Source: Zygnema cylindricum (taxonomy: Eukaryota; Streptophyta; Zygnematophyceae; Zygnematales; Zygnemataceae). From it: a stretch of 60,000 nucleotides of DNA. The stretch is from NCBI GenBank assembly GCA_037447655.1, contig JBBHKE010000927.1, forward strand, positions 328,400 to 388,399, in the 5' to 3' direction. Both the position numbers and the translations under genes were made by a program. Every line of letters begins with the position of its first letter. Within the stretch, counting starts at the first letter, position 1. Below are positions 1 to 12,542 of the stretch, piece after piece. The notes beneath the pieces are model-generated. The model was not told the DNA's origin, searched no databases, and was given only the letters and a program-made list of their open reading frames with translations.

Positions 1-3000
1 ATGTGACGCAATGTCACACCTGGTTGGCACATGGAAATGCATTCCTTGAGAACACCTAAGACCTCCTCATAAACTTCCCTCTGTAAAGCCCCACCATCAA
101 ACAAAACAAACAACTAAAATTCACACACTCTCGAGTCTGTGAAGGGATGGCACCAAACAACTGTTTTACAAAGATTTTGTTTTATCTGAAAGCTGAGGTA
201 TTCTCTGATCATCAGAGCCCATATTTGCACATTCCTACCCAATTTGAGATCCTGTACACTAAAATCCATTCCTTGCAATTCCAGGTTAGAACTTAGACTC
301 TTTTCAAGCCCTCCAGACCAAGAATGGTTTGCATTCTATTAGAATAAAAGAAGGTCCACATACTAACAATTAAACAGAGAGAGAGAGAAGGGAGTGAGAG
401 AGAGAGAGAGCAAGAAAGAGAAAGAGAGAAAAAAAACAGAGAGAGCCAGAAAGTGGCAAACATGTTATAATTTGAAGCCATCAAGACCAGAATACTGACT
501 AAATAGTTTTTTATGTGATCGAAACAAGAATCGTGGACTGGTATGAATTGTGGACTGATATACTTGGATTGTAAAAGAAATCACTAAAGACACTTAATAG
601 GCTACATGTTCCAATAAACCCCATGCCATAATATTCTGAAAAAATCAAAGAGTAAAAACACAAGATGAACATGCTCACTGCTATAGACACTTCAACGACA
701 ATCCTAGAGTTAGGGAATTATCAGTGCTAACACTTTTTGTTACATTAACTACACGAAATTATGTTTTGCGACATGGCTCATCATGAACCACTTAACTAAA
801 TAGTGTTATCAAAACCAATTTTATGATTTTGGTCAAATAAACACTCACTTGAATTAGAGTGATCAACGATGGACAGTGTAATGTACTCCAAGAACTATAA
901 CAAATTCTATAAGTATTTAAATACCTGAGCATTTGAAAAATTGCCATAGGGAGGCCAGACTCGAGTGACATCACTTGCGTAACCGTAATATTCACACCCG
1001 GCGTCTACAAGAATGAGGTCACCTTTTGAAACCTGCAATAGATTAAAGTTCCTCCTCTTTACAAACGTCAATTCCTCTATATAAACGTGAGGTGACAAAA
1101 CAAAAAAGGTTCCATATTCCAAACCTGCCACTCTAATGAGGAAAAGAAATAAGGGCAAAACCCATAGATGGGTCATGCAACTTAAGAGCCAGAAAAGAGG
1201 TGTTACGATTGAGAAAAAAATCCTGTGCAAGAACAATGTCGCTTTTATGAAATGGTCTCTTTCTCTGACAGGTGGTAAAGAAAAAGGGGAAAACATATAA
1301 AAAAATCAGGAACAATCTTCATGAATCTTCTTCGGAGATATCAAAAACTCCCATTGGACCCACCTGTCTGTCATTTCGGGAATAATGGATGGTACATGCA
1401 TTGGCCCCACTTGCTGCAACTGAGGGAAAACTGCAAAAAAATCCACAAAAAAAAAAAAAAACATTTTAATGTGCAAGTCCTCGAATTTCTTCCACCACAG
1501 AGCTTTTGGTTGATTGTACTTAACATGATCTCTAAATCACAAACTATAACCCCAGAAAAACAAATGGTTCACTGATTCCTAAGTAAAAACACCAATTACC
1601 AAGAAATTTGAGATATGAATGAGCTACAGGTAAAAGTGCAAATCTTCTCAATAATCAGCCTCTGCATAAAAAGTGGGAAGCACATCATCATTAAAGCAAA
1701 TCAACAAATAAAGCTTCGTTGTTTCTTACGACATCCGTTGAGCTCCGTTTCGTCGACACTCGTATTCCATTACAGCTGCCACGTGGCTCTCATTGGGACT
1801 AACTTTGGAGGCCTTCATACTACTGAGCATTGCCTAATAAGCCCCCCTTTTTCCCAGGTAGAGAATTAGTTTATGAATGTACTTATGAGGGTAAGGCAGA
1901 AGATCAGTTTGAGGAAAAATTCACGAGAGTGACATAATTCTTGCTGGGTAAGAATGCTACGTTATATAAACAGCAGTAAACTGACCAAAAAACATCACGT
2001 ACCAGTCAAGTAGACCATCATTGAAAAAATATTACCAAAAAGGCACAGGCTTCGGCTTCCCATCCATGTGTTTAACCATGACAACTTAAAACATTTCGAA
2101 TTCTACCTTCGGGTAAGAGTCCTCGAACCAATAATCCTCGATTTCATCGATACAAACAGATCCTCTATAAATGATCCTCGATCAATTGATAGAAATCTAT
2201 CACACCAAAGTTTCCAAAAACCACCTTATTACAAGCAACTGGAGTTGATTGGGTAGACAATCTCACCTCTGAAGCTATCAAGCAGGATTTACGAAGAAGA
2301 CGAATTTCAGCCTCTGATTTTTTCCAGCGTAAATGGTGGAGGAAGTAACGAGGACATCGAATTCGATCTTCAAGAACCGCAACAGCCAACTGTTTTATAC
2401 GAGAATGCAGGTAACTCGAAGATGTTTTGTCATAGTAAATATGATTTGCACGGTTCAAGATGTCGCCAAACTCCTGGTAATTGTCACAGAAGGCAGTCAG
2501 AACTGTCTGGTCGTACCTCAAGCTCCCGTAGCACCGTGACAGTGCAATTCTAAGAGCCGAAAAAAGCATGAAAACATTGAAACTTCAGTGTCTACACTAC
2601 ATTTCCCCGGTTCTGTCCCTATACCTCCAAAAACCTCTTTGCGACGGAAGAGTAAGAAAACCTCTACAAACAACTCCGATGAAAGAAAATCACAAATTCT
2701 GCATTTCGCATTCATACGCACAAAGATTCTCAGAATTAATTTCACCCGTGAAGGCAGTTGCCTGATAACAGAAACTGACGCCAAACACAGTAAAACCATA
2801 AATTTTCCGAGCTCGCACAAAATGGCTTGAAGCAAAGAAAAATTGCATGGCCACTTCTCCTGATATTTTACCATTTTAAAAGTAGATTGAAAAATCCATA
2901 AGTTTTAAAGGCTAGAAAGGTCATAAAATCTGACTTCACTGAGGCTTCTTCGTACATCCAGACATTGCAAGAATAAATGGTTGTGTTCAGAGATAACTGT

Positions 3001-6000
3001 CTCCTTCAAAGAATCGAGTCAAGGGGTTTGTAAGTAGGTGAATGGTCGGAATGACTACCAATATGCATCACTATATATGAGTCATCCCCTGTATAGTAAC
3101 CTATAAGCAAGTAAACCAACCTTCTCCATGGCCTGTATTGGATAGGCAACATCTGCTCCAAAAAAGTTCAATGCCGCATCAACACCGGCCAGATGTCCAT
3201 TCCATACCTCTGCAAAAGCATCACAACAAGGTACAAAACCATTAACACACCCATTTTACCAGAACGTAATTCTTATGTGCGAAAAAAAATGGAAACGCTA
3301 TATGTGGTTTTCCCGTATTACACATCTGCTATACTCGAAAATGCCATATACTGTGTGTCCTATACTGGGATATCATATATAGTGTTTCCGGTTGTTTCCG
3401 CTCATTTGACCTATGTACCAGAGCAATTCCTGCCATAACGCAAGGATAACTCAAAAGAAAAGCTCTGTGAAAATCAGTAATATTCTTTGGCATAGTGCAA
3501 TTTCACGATATAGTGCACTCGTTTCCAAGTCAAAGTTACCGCAGAAGAAGTCCTCAGTTAAGACAGGAATATGTTTAAACCCAGAATCAGAAAGAATAGT
3601 GAAAAGACGTTCATCAGCCTCAAGTCGTCAAAGGAAACCTTTAAGACACCTCGCTGTGCGAAGTCTTTTGACTATAGTACTTTTGGATGTCCGATTACTA
3701 GTTGTAAAACTTAGGAGTAACGACACAGAATAATGACCCTAGGAAGGAAATCTAAGCCGAAACTCAACCAAAACACAAACATAAATCGGTATCAACAATT
3801 GAACAGTAGTTAAATGCACACAGGGTGGAGGATTGGCTACTGGACACTGAAACGAGCCAAAAAAATTAGAGTAAATACAATACATCGATAAATATTCACT
3901 GCCTTTTATCAGGTGCATACCTTGACCAACATCTCGTCCTTAGGTTCCTAAATACTTGAAAACTCCAATGGGTGACTGCAAGAAGGGACGTCTCATACAG
4001 AAACAAATAATCATTGTTCATATTTACGCACTAAGGATTCTAAGAATGTTTAGAGGAGGGGCTTGATATTATTATGAGTATATCTGACGTCAATTCAGAT
4101 GCCTACTTCACTTCACAAGTAATTTTCTACTACTCTAACAAGCAGTGCATCCTTCCTGCTCTTCCAAAAGTAAATGAAGGCATTGACTGTCTTTCAGGGG
4201 TACGCATTCTCTTCATTGCATATTCTTCCTTATATACTATGAAGCGGACGTGATGATTGGTTTTCTATTTAGACCCACTTCCCCGTAAGAAAGTATGCCC
4301 ATGGGTAAAATTCATAGGTGTTGAACTTTACTTTATTGTAGCTGATTGAAACTCTTTCACAATGAATAGACGCAAAACTGGTAGCAATGTCCACAAAAAG
4401 AAACAAACAAATTAAGAAACTATGCCACACCAGACCTGCCAACAATTCAATACGATTTTTTGCTACTTTCAAAGGTGGACTGGGGTTACCCACATCCCGC
4501 AAGGCACTCGGCATGAACATTGTGAGTTTTGCTCCTCCATTAGGACCTTGCTTCTCTAACACGGCCACTCCGCCCGGTTGCTGACAGCCCGTGAGGTAGA
4601 GATAGTCGGCATCCTGGCGATACGGATACGGTATGATTCCGGCCATATACTTCACATTTGCGGAGCCAACCACTAAGACACTGCCAAGTGGCAGCCGATC
4701 CATGACAGCATCTCGACGGTCAGCAAATTCACGAGCTGATATTCCAGGAGTAACTTCCTCTGGAGCCAGAAGCTGCAACATACATGTATAGGCAAATCAG
4801 TCGATGATCCATAAAACAACACAAAGAAGAGCCTACACTCCATTGTTCGAAACCAATACAAGGTTAGCTTTCGCACATTTTCTACTCCTGGATGTTTAAT
4901 TCTTGTGCTAAAGAACGCCTTCAAGAAAACTTTCCTTGAGATAGATGTGCAAAAGGCCAAATCTATATTTACATTATTAGTTGGTGCCTTCTACTTCTTG
5001 CAACAAGTTGTTGCTTTTAAAACCTCATAACAATTTTCCAGAAACAGTGATACAAAACTTGACGAATTTGCGCGAAGCCAATGCACTAAGTTCCGTGTAA
5101 GTTACTCCTTAAAGTCTTACACTTAAATTCTAGTTTCTGTTGGTGCTACTCTTCTCATTAAAAAAAGAACTTATGAACCCGCGAAAAATTATCCAATTAG
5201 GACCCAATCGCCATAAAGAGCATAAGGGGCAAGGACATTGATCTTTAAAAACATTTTTTTTAACTACTCAACATTAGTAAAGCTGAACACTCAAATAAAA
5301 AGGACAACAGATAGCCTACTTTATACCCAACAGGCTCTTTGCGAAATTGACAAGCTTCTTCCTTTTTAAAAAAACCACCAAAGGGTTCATACTGTAACAA
5401 GTGGATCTCAGGAAGCTCCAGAGGCGATGGTACGTATACAACAACATAGTTAATATGTACCAAAAATTTACACGAGTCGTCCAAACATACCCTGCAGTGA
5501 CTATCAAAACTTGATTACAGAGTGAATCACTATTAGCATTGACAACACTATATCAGTGCCCCGAACTTTTAGCCTGTGAACCTAAAATAGTATTAATAAC
5601 ACTTCTTGTTTTTTCTTAGCGCTAGTTATTTTAACAGTTCATAATAAGCCACGTCATTCAAAAGTGAATTATAATTACTAAGACTAAAATAAACCCCACA
5701 CTAATTACCTCTTTACTCTAAAAGAGATTCACGGTGTGGTACTTGGAAACTCAGCAAACCAATTTGGCCTTTTCACACCTTCAAATTTTCAAGAAATGTC
5801 TTGGCACAATAGAAAAATCCAAGAATAAAGAAAAGACATATACGAATGCACCATGCCTGACATGCAATTATTATCAATTGTAAAGTAATTCTTCATTAAT
5901 GTTTGGTGAGAGGGGAGAGAGGTGAGAAGAGAGAGGACGGAGAGAGGAGGGAGGGAGGAATATCAATACATATTATATGGTCACGAAAAGAAAAAGATGT

Positions 6001-6475
6001 CTCTGACCTCAGGATGACTCCATGGTGTTGGTTGACCAGCATCGACGTCAAGCGTTTGAGAGGAAAATGTACGGAAATTTCTCATTTCTCCAATCCGAAG
6101 GTTAGAAACTGCCCGGATTCTTCCATAACTGCGCAGATAATGACAACTAGGAAGACCGGTTTTGTTCATCCACCTCATGTCCATAGAATTTTTAAATAAT
6201 GATGCTGACAGTGGAAAAACCATGTCACTGTCACAGACCGGATTGTGACTCTTGCTTGGTATAGCGTCATTTACGCCTATGTCTGTTACTGCATGAAACT
6301 TAATTGCAGGAGGTTCGGCTAGACTTTCTGAAACTCGAGGAACAAAAGGAACATGGTCACCAGTCAGCAGAAGACCAGTAGCCAACTGCCTAAGACAGGT
6401 GTGTTCCAGAAACAGAGGTGGTAAAAAAGGTTTGTAGAGATTCCAAGGAGAGGCTCGAGGAGGGAGAAGCTTCAT
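1..6475 (-). CDS. ICP55: ICP55/XPNPEP3-like Xaa-Pro aminopeptidase, partial (C-terminus outside window)
   Basis: M24B metallopeptidase. Known family members remove one N-terminal residue from proteins already cut by the organellar processing peptidase, in mitochondria or plastids. I assembled eight exons with GT..AG borders and continuous frame: 6008-6475, 4490-4772, 3121-3209, 2267-2473, 1730-1833, 1364-1430, 925-1032, and 80 down to the window edge. Exon 1 gives a long 156-residue N-terminus, plausibly a transit peptide, ending in the family motif GQPTPWSHPE. Exon 2 has EVTPGIS and RQDADYLYLTGCQQPGG, the aminopeptidase-P N-terminal domain. Exon 6 has IHYSRND. Exon 7 has VDAGCEYYGYASDVTRVWPP with the first two metal-binding Asp (about D416 and D427). 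The remaining His and Glu ligands lie beyond position 1. The start at 6475 is the only good ATG before the conserved region. A hAT MITE begins directly upstream. The identity is firm; the exact transit-peptide exon is less so. Confidence 0.9.
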
Positions 6476-6483
6476 GACAGCGG

Positions 6484-6921
6484 TTTTTTGGTAGGCCTTT
6501 TGTGGGCCGCCTTTAGCGTAAGTTGTGTTACGGGCTTTCCATGTGATCTTTTTAGATCGCTACTTTCATCAGCGACCGTCCGATCGTCCGAATCTGACGA
6601 TAGTCCTATTGAAAAATGTGTTATGGGCTTTTCATGTTATCTTCTTAGATCGTTACTTTCATCAACGACCGTCAGATCGTCAGAATCTGGCGGTTTAAGT
6701 AAAAAGTCGCTCAAAACTCACCGCAAATGTTTTTTTTGTCCTATTTTTTTTTTCAAATTTAGACATGACGTTTAATTCTCTACCAATCCATGTGCCACTC
6801 AACCCTGTTACTATTTTATTTCATTTTGCGGCCAATATAATATGGGTCCTAAGGCCATATTGTATGTTTTGAATACAATAGGCATAATGTATGGGCGTAC
6901 GGGCACCTACTTTTGAACTAT
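6484..6921 (-). mobile_element. hAT-II MITE, inverted, directly upstream of ICP55
   Basis: The right end reads CACCTACTTTTGAACTA, the terminal repeat of the complete copy at 48213-48518 in reverse. The body also matches in reverse: GGCCATATTGTATG hairpin sequence, and the block with TAGATCGCTACTTTCATCAG. That block occurs twice here (about 6529-6610 and 6620-6705), so this copy carries an internal direct repeat. The left terminus has decayed to GGTAGGCC, about 10 bp from the ICP55 start codon. It probably supplies the 5' UTR or promoter of that gene. Confidence 0.7.
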
Positions 6922-7198
6922 TGTATGGACACTACAGTAGAGTACTGTGGAGGAACGTACCTACGAAACCTACAATTTTTTTCGTTTTTTGCTTACCTGG
7001 TCGTACCCAAATTCTCACCCGAATCCGTTCCGGATCCAACGCGGCCGACCGGATACGGATCGGGTACAAATTCGGGTACCGATTGCGACCTTTGCCTCTT
7101 GACTTGCCGATAGTCAGTATGTTGTTTCGATAAATCATTACCAATATAACATAAATCATTATACTATTGTTAAATTAGTATGCTATTTAGTGGTATTA

Positions 7199-9048
7199 GG
7201 GGGTGTCCCCATGTATTAAAGTATCGACTTTTTTTGTCGTTTTCTCCCAACATTCACGACACTTTCCCATCTAACCAAAACTTAGTCTTGTAACTTTTTT
7301 TTTTAGCGAAGATTCTCCGTATTACTTTTAGAGCATTACGATGTAATGCAACTAACTTGTTACTTTAAAAAGTGACGGATGTGGTCGTGGGTTTAATTTC
7401 CGACGGTTGAAGACGATTACAAAACGCGCGACAATTGATGACGTTTACAAAAAAGCGACGGTTGTAGGCGTCTACTTACTTGTGACATTGTAGATATTTA
7501 GAGTTTGTGACATTTTGACGTTACGCTCATATATGACAACGCCGACGTCGCAAATTTTTAAAAAAATCGCCATGGTTTCTCGATTGCTCTTTTTTGTCCA
7601 TTCTCACCCTACTTGCCATCCAAATACGCCCAGATATAGTAAAAATAAATCATTTTTAGAGATCTTAGGTTTGACACCATTGTTTACGTTTTTCGTTGCA
7701 AGAATTGTGAGATAGACACGGTAGTGGGAGAGGGAGGGAGAGAGATAGGTGCTTTAACGGGCTTCGCTTTTACAAAATGGCGTCCGTTGGTTGAGAACCC
7801 TCCAAGGCCCCTGTACGAAAAATAGTGCACGGAAAAGAGTCATGCACGGGCCGTAAATCGCAGTGGATTTTTTTTTCTACTCTATGCACAAAAACCTCCG
7901 ACGCGTGTGACGTAAATTGCCTATTCGCTCACATCATAAAAAATTATTTAAAATCACCTCGCGAGGTGATTTTATATAAAGTTTGAAGATGAGCTGGAAG
8001 GACGCGAAAGTGGGTCAAATTGCGTTAGACGACAAATTGCATCGCGCTATACCACAAACTGCAATACATTTATGATAAAAATAGGATCGATGCACTCAAA
8101 ATGTTTTGAACATAACTATTATGCGCAGTGAAAGTTTTTTAAGAAAACAATCAAATAGTAATCACAACAAATAATAATTTGTCCAAATAAATATTTATTT
8201 GAAGCCTTTTCTTTACAAAACTCTCACTCTTACTCTCATAGTTCTTACTCACTTACGTCTTCTTCACTCACTCACTACCACTTACTTCAAATTATACTAC
8301 CTCACGATAAGACTACTCCTTGATTAGGAATATAAGCGAATACTTACTTTGCACGACTTCACTACTTTCTCCTCACGTCACTGACTCCACTAACTTCACA
8401 CAAATTCACTCACATTCACTGGAACCTTCAGCGCCGAAATTGAAGTGACGCTGAACTTAAACATGCGCTGGACCAAAGCATCGTACCACGGATCTGCGCA
8501 CTAAATAAATCGACGATTGTACAATACCAAACGACATGACGTAATTGTTACGGTACTAATCGCTCACACGAAACAAAACGTTCCAACAACTTAACTACTG
8601 ACAATAATTGAACAAACATTAAACTTAACATGAACTAGAATTGAACCAAAGCGTATATTGAACAAAACGTGAATTCGGTCAATCCGTCAATTTACTAAAA
8701 AACTTAACAATTTAAAGTTTTAAGGTGGCGCAAATTCATGAATTCATTTGAAAAAATTAGAAACCTTTTACATGTGCGAATGTGCTCATTTTTTTTGTTA
8801 GTGGTGATACTTGAAAAATATACTTGCTGATGTGTTATAAAATAAAGTTTGAAGATGACGTTTCCTGACGTGGCTGTGGGTCGGAAAACACAAGAGGACA
8901 ACATGTTGTACATTCTAATTTCGACGATGAAGCAAAATGTACTTATAATTTTTTCGATTTTTTGTACGGTTGTAACTTAAGCTGTACGGTGCTACGTTGT
9001 TGATAAAATGACAAAAAAAGCCCTTAATTTGGCACATGGGAACATGCC
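7199..9048. mobile_element. Tourist/PIF-Harbinger-like non-autonomous element (copy a)
   Basis: Imperfect terminal repeats GGGGTGTCCCCATGT and ACATGGGAACATGCC, with TTA on both sides (7196-7198 and 9049-9051). The interior shares blocks with the copies at 29690-30595 and 48568-50047, including the stretch around GCGACGGTTGTAG and one around GCCATGGTTTC. At 1.85 kb it is the longest copy. It also holds CACT-rich sequence (8220-8420) absent from the others. I see no transposase. The TTA duplication and GGG..GTTCCC ends point to PIF/Harbinger. Confidence 0.7.
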
Positions 9049-9431
9049 TTACCCGATGTGACCAAGTCTTGTGTATTACTGAGATATTGTTGCCCGAGCA
9101 ACTACAAAGACCTTTGGATGTAACTACACCCTAAACATGAGGTACACATATACAGTACGGAACGGTAATAAAACGTACGACGCCCAATAACCAATCTCAC
9201 CTTGTTGGTAATGGAGGTCCACCATAATTGATATTTTCGTTTTGATTATGTTGATGTGCATGTCATGCCATGTTTGTGACTCCTCCGAAAACGTTATTCT
9301 AAAGTGGTAGTATACTAATATGTGATACACGTCATTTTGAAATGATACTATACAAAAAGCTAAGATGTAAGTTGTTCGACTGTCGTTATTGTACTTCCTT
9401 TCTCATTTTATAGAGTTTCAAAGCATAACAG

Positions 9432-9504
9432 GATTCTGTTTGGGATCCAATCTCAGATTCACTAATTTCGTAAACCAGCGCCTTATCCATTGGGCCACAA
9501 AACC
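9432..9504 (-). pseudogene. tRNA-Arg pseudogene, copy 1
   Basis: On the minus strand this matches the intact tRNA-Arg at 9907-9979 across the acceptor stem, D-arm (GCCCAATGGATAAGGCG) and anticodon loop. The T-arm has lost the TTCGA core and its stem pairing, and the anticodon stem needs several G-U pairs. It is a decayed copy in a cluster spaced about 230-245 bp apart. Confidence 0.7.
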
Positions 9505-9661
9505 AAATAAATTACGCAAGGCCACGACTTATATTGTCAAAACTTGAACAAAGTCTGCTTTATGTGAATTGTTCAATCATGTTTTGATAACAGTTTGATT
9601 AAGGTGAATTGTTTATCGCAGCTCTTACACGTTCCTCATTGCAAAAAGTTGCTTCATCCAC

Positions 9662-9733
9662 GATTCTGCTGGTGATCGTACACAGGATGACAGGTTTTGT
9701 AGACCAGCGCCTTATCCATTGGGCCACAAAGCC
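9662..9733 (-). pseudogene. tRNA-Arg pseudogene, copy 2
   Basis: Same orientation and family as the intact gene at 9907-9979. The anticodon loop reads CTACAAA instead of CTACGAA, so the anticodon would be ACA rather than ACG. The acceptor stem has a C-A mismatch and the T-arm is disrupted (CTGTGTACGATCACCAG). Probably not functional. Confidence 0.7.
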
Positions 9734-9906
9734 AGATGTCACATGTCGGTACTTAAAATCAAATTTATTGTAATTATATACATATTTCTTCCAAAATTGA
9801 TAGAGATTACACATTTTCTTCTGGGGGATCGAACCGTAAATTCAGAAAACAGCTGGTATTGTCCATTTTTGCTCAAAGAGCAAAACTGCTGTAAGTAATT
9901 TATGTT

Positions 9907-9979
9907 CGATTCTGCTGGGGATCGAACCCAGAATCTCTGGTTTCGTAGACCAGCGCCTTATCCATTGGGCCACAGAACC
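9907..9979 (-). tRNA. trnR-ACG: tRNA-Arg (anticodon ACG)
   Basis: The 73-nt minus-strand sequence folds as a full cloverleaf. The acceptor stem pairs GGTTCTG with CAGAATC (one G-U). The D-arm is GCCC..GGC. The anticodon stem CTGGT/ACCAG carries loop CTACGAA, giving anticodon ACG. The T-arm CTGGG/CCCAG has loop TTCGATC, matching a pol III B box. No intron. A half-copy of the T-arm lies at about 9819-9835 and two full-length decayed copies are further left. It is the only member of the cluster with all stems intact. Confidence 0.9.
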
Positions 9980-10096
9980 TACGTGTCATTAATTTTTTGT
10001 TTTTATTATTTATTTTTATTTTATAAAATGTAATTAAAGTATTTGTACAGCCTAAATGTTACAAATGCGAGACCCTACGATATTAGCGTTAATGGC

Positions 10097-10249
10097 TTTT
10101 TCGCCACTTAAAACATTTTTCCCCCGTACACACTTGCCCGATTTTCACATGGAAACTTTCAATTGGATGGTGAGAATCTTGGCTTTCAATCGCAAACTTT
10201 TTAAAATCCGACTATGTGTACGGAGAAAAGATGTTTTAAGTGGCGAAAA
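10097..10249. mobile_element. Small hairpin MITE with CGCCACTTAAAACAT ends
   Basis: TTTTCGCCACTTAAAACATT at the left is repeated inverted at the right as ATGTTTTAAGTGGCGAAAA. The arms extend imperfectly (CCCCCGTACACA against TGTGTACGG). About 80 bp separate the arms. No clear target duplication and no coding sequence. Confidence 0.55.
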
Positions 10250-10261
10250 TAATATTTACAC

Positions 10262-10314
10262 TACACCATGAATCGTTATTAGCGTATATAAGGCTAATAA
10301 CGATTCACGGTGTA
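10262..10314. mobile_element. 53-bp near-perfect palindrome made of two TA-element termini
   Basis: TACACCATGAATCGTTATTAG is followed within about 10 bp by its inverted partner CTAATAACGATTCACGGTGTA. These are the termini of the TA-flanked family with almost all interior lost. A fragment of another terminus follows at about 10318-10333. Confidence 0.7.
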
Positions 10315-10335
10315 ACAGCGATACACGGTGTATAG

Positions 10336-10556
10336 TACACCGCCAATCGTTATTAGCGTGTAATTTTTGTTAGCGTATACGAATAACTAGCGTGGTTTAC
10401 GCTAATTGGGAATTTGAAAAATTTCGAAGAAATCGTCTATTATAATTAGGAAGTAGGGTTATTTATAAATAGTGTGGATAATTATATTTGAGAATAAAAA
10501 TATAAAAATTCGGGACGGAATTGGCGTACACAACGCTAATAACGATTGGCGGTGTA
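10336..10556. mobile_element. TA-flanked MITE (CACCGCCAATCG ends), 221 bp
   Basis: Begins TACACCGCCAATCGTTATTA and ends TAATAACGATTGGCGGTGTA, so the ends are perfect inverted repeats. The interior resembles the left part of the element at 55089-55651 (GTGGTTTACGCTAATT). Noncoding. Confidence 0.75.
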
Positions 10557-10559
10557 CAG

Positions 10560-11115
10560 TACACCGCCAATCGTTATTAGCGTAGTATACGCTAATTCCG
10601 TCCCGCTTTTTTTTTTTTTATTCTCCAATAGCGTAGCTTATTCTATTTTTTTCTGTACGCCATTTTAGGGTTATATTCCAAGTACCTCACAAAACGAAAG
10701 TACGTTGTTGTTTAAATAGTGTGGTGTATTGTTCGTGTCAGACCATACAAAATTGTACCTTCTTAAGTGAAGAGTATTTTTAATCATTTTCAGTAACCGC
10801 GGACGCATGAGAATATGCGCTCTAAAAAGGGGATTAAATCGGGTTGTAAAATATCACGTTCGCACATATTCGTCCAATTCGACTGTGTGAACGTACGATT
10901 TGTGTAAGATTCTGTACAAATGCCTATATTAGTGTAAGAATGTTTGCGACTGACATTTTTTTTTTTCAAAGACCTAAATTAGAATTATTAAACAATTAGA
11001 ATGTATGTTTTTTTTCAAGATTTTTAAGTTCTTAATTAGCGTAAACCACCGTAAACCACGGTAATTATTCATATACTCTATTTAAACTTCTATGCTAATA
11101 GCGATTGGCGGTGTA
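10560..11115. mobile_element. TA-flanked MITE, reverse orientation
   Basis: Perfect CACCGCCAATCG terminal inverted repeats. Internally it reads as the reverse complement of the copy at 55089-55651: GCTAATTCCGTCCCGC near the left, a pyrimidine run, the CACACTATTTAA-type motif inverted, and upstream-type sequence near the right end. Three nucleotides separate it from the preceding copy. Noncoding. Confidence 0.75.
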
Positions 11116-11164
11116 CTGTACCTCACCTAGTTTGTACTTTTTTTCTATGGGTTGAAGACTAGAA

Positions 11165-11380
11165 GTCCTGAACGGGTGGATAATGTTCCACAACGAGAAA
11201 ACGTGAGAATGTCCTCATGTGCATGGTCCAGACAAACGCGACAAAATAGTATAATATCCGATCGTATGCCCCACGCAAGGATGGTGCCCACCACAAGAAA
11301 ACGTCAGAATGTCGGCATGTAGGTGGTCCAAAAGCACTTGACAGAATCGTACATTATCCGATCTTATACCCCCTTTCCCC
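11165..11380. repeat. Roughly 100-bp direct repeat, two diverged copies
   Basis: Two successive blocks (about 11180-11275 and 11281-11375) share the order GAAAACGT.AGAATGTC, CATGT..GTGGTCC, GACA.AAT.GTA, ATTATCCGATC.TATGCCCC. No reading frame is conserved between the two copies and I do not recognise the source. Confidence 0.5.
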
Positions 11381-12540
11381 ACAGTCGGATCCGGTCTCAG
11401 ATTTGTCAGTGTCAGTCGCGACTTCTCACGATACAGTATTAATAGCTCTGTCGCTACAGTACTGTACGGTACTGTAATCGTGTCGGGCTTTTTTCCGGGC
11501 AGGTAATGCTGCTTCGCTTTTATGTCCAACCGCTACATTTTTCGGTTATTATTGTATTGTATCGACATGAAAGTACAGTACTTCTTCGGAGTCAGTCCGG
11601 CAAGTAAACGACAAAATCCTGATCCGTGACCTCCGAAAAGTCAGCAAAAAGGTCTGAACTATGATGACGACGCCTGTCGACATCCTTACAAATCCCGGTA
11701 CGTCTTTCTCTTAAGGAATTGCGATACACGTGGCAAATCGGGAAAAACGAGAAGCGCGTGACTCTCTACGAGGAATGCACAAATGCTGACCGCAGCTTCT
11801 TGTACGGTATGGCTTTAGTATTGTGTATCGGGAAATTTAGAGTCGCGATAAATTCAATAATTTACATATCGAACATCTATTGGTCAGCGGGCGCGATATA
11901 TCGCTAAAGGCCTAAGAAAAACCATCGCGATATATTTGGTGGGAGGTCCGTACAATTACAGTAAGAAGATAAAGTACGGATAAAATACGGGGGAATCGCT
12001 CCCGCGGGGAAGGGGGTTTGTTTGACAAATAAACGTACGGAGCACCCGATAAATCATCCCGATATATCGTAGTTCCATCACAATATTACCTTTGTCGATA
12101 TACCGTGCCAATTTAATGTTTTATCGACTTTCGGTAGGTAAAAAAAAGCTACAATGTTGAATATAGTCAAGAAGCTCTGGATTTGTCTCCCTTTTTTTTT
12201 TTTTTACCTGCAAGCCACAGTAACGTTTAAAATTCCTTTTTTGAGAACTGTTAAAATATTAATAAATAATGCCTCCAGATTGCTCTTGCGGACAAACGTT
12301 TTTTGTATTTTAACGGTTAGAGAATAAACCCGGTTTTTAGCCTCGGTTGGAACGCTGCCCCGGTTGCTCGACTCTATACTCTGCACGAGTTTGAAACGAC
12401 CGTACTTTTCGTACATATGCAGCCTATACCTTGGGATACCGGATTGTATGTACTTTTATGCGGTATTTAATTATCTGTACCTTCTCAGAAAATAGAATCC
12501 GCATTCTTTGTCCAGAAATGTCGAGATTACGTATTAAATA
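11380..12540. other. Unassigned intergenic DNA
   Basis: No convincing gene. It contains AT-rich palindromic stretches with the motif GCGATATAT (11880-12080) and many GTAC tetramers. The short ORFs here have no recognisable motif or conserved partner. Confidence 0.4.
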
Positions 12541-12542
12541 GT

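Noticed and set aside
293-484. 63-aa Ser/Leu-rich minus-strand frame
   Set aside because: It translates a GA/CT microsatellite inside an ICP55 intron.
907-1296. 129-aa minus-strand frame
   Set aside because: Only its last 36 residues (exon 7 of ICP55) are coding; the rest is intron read-through.
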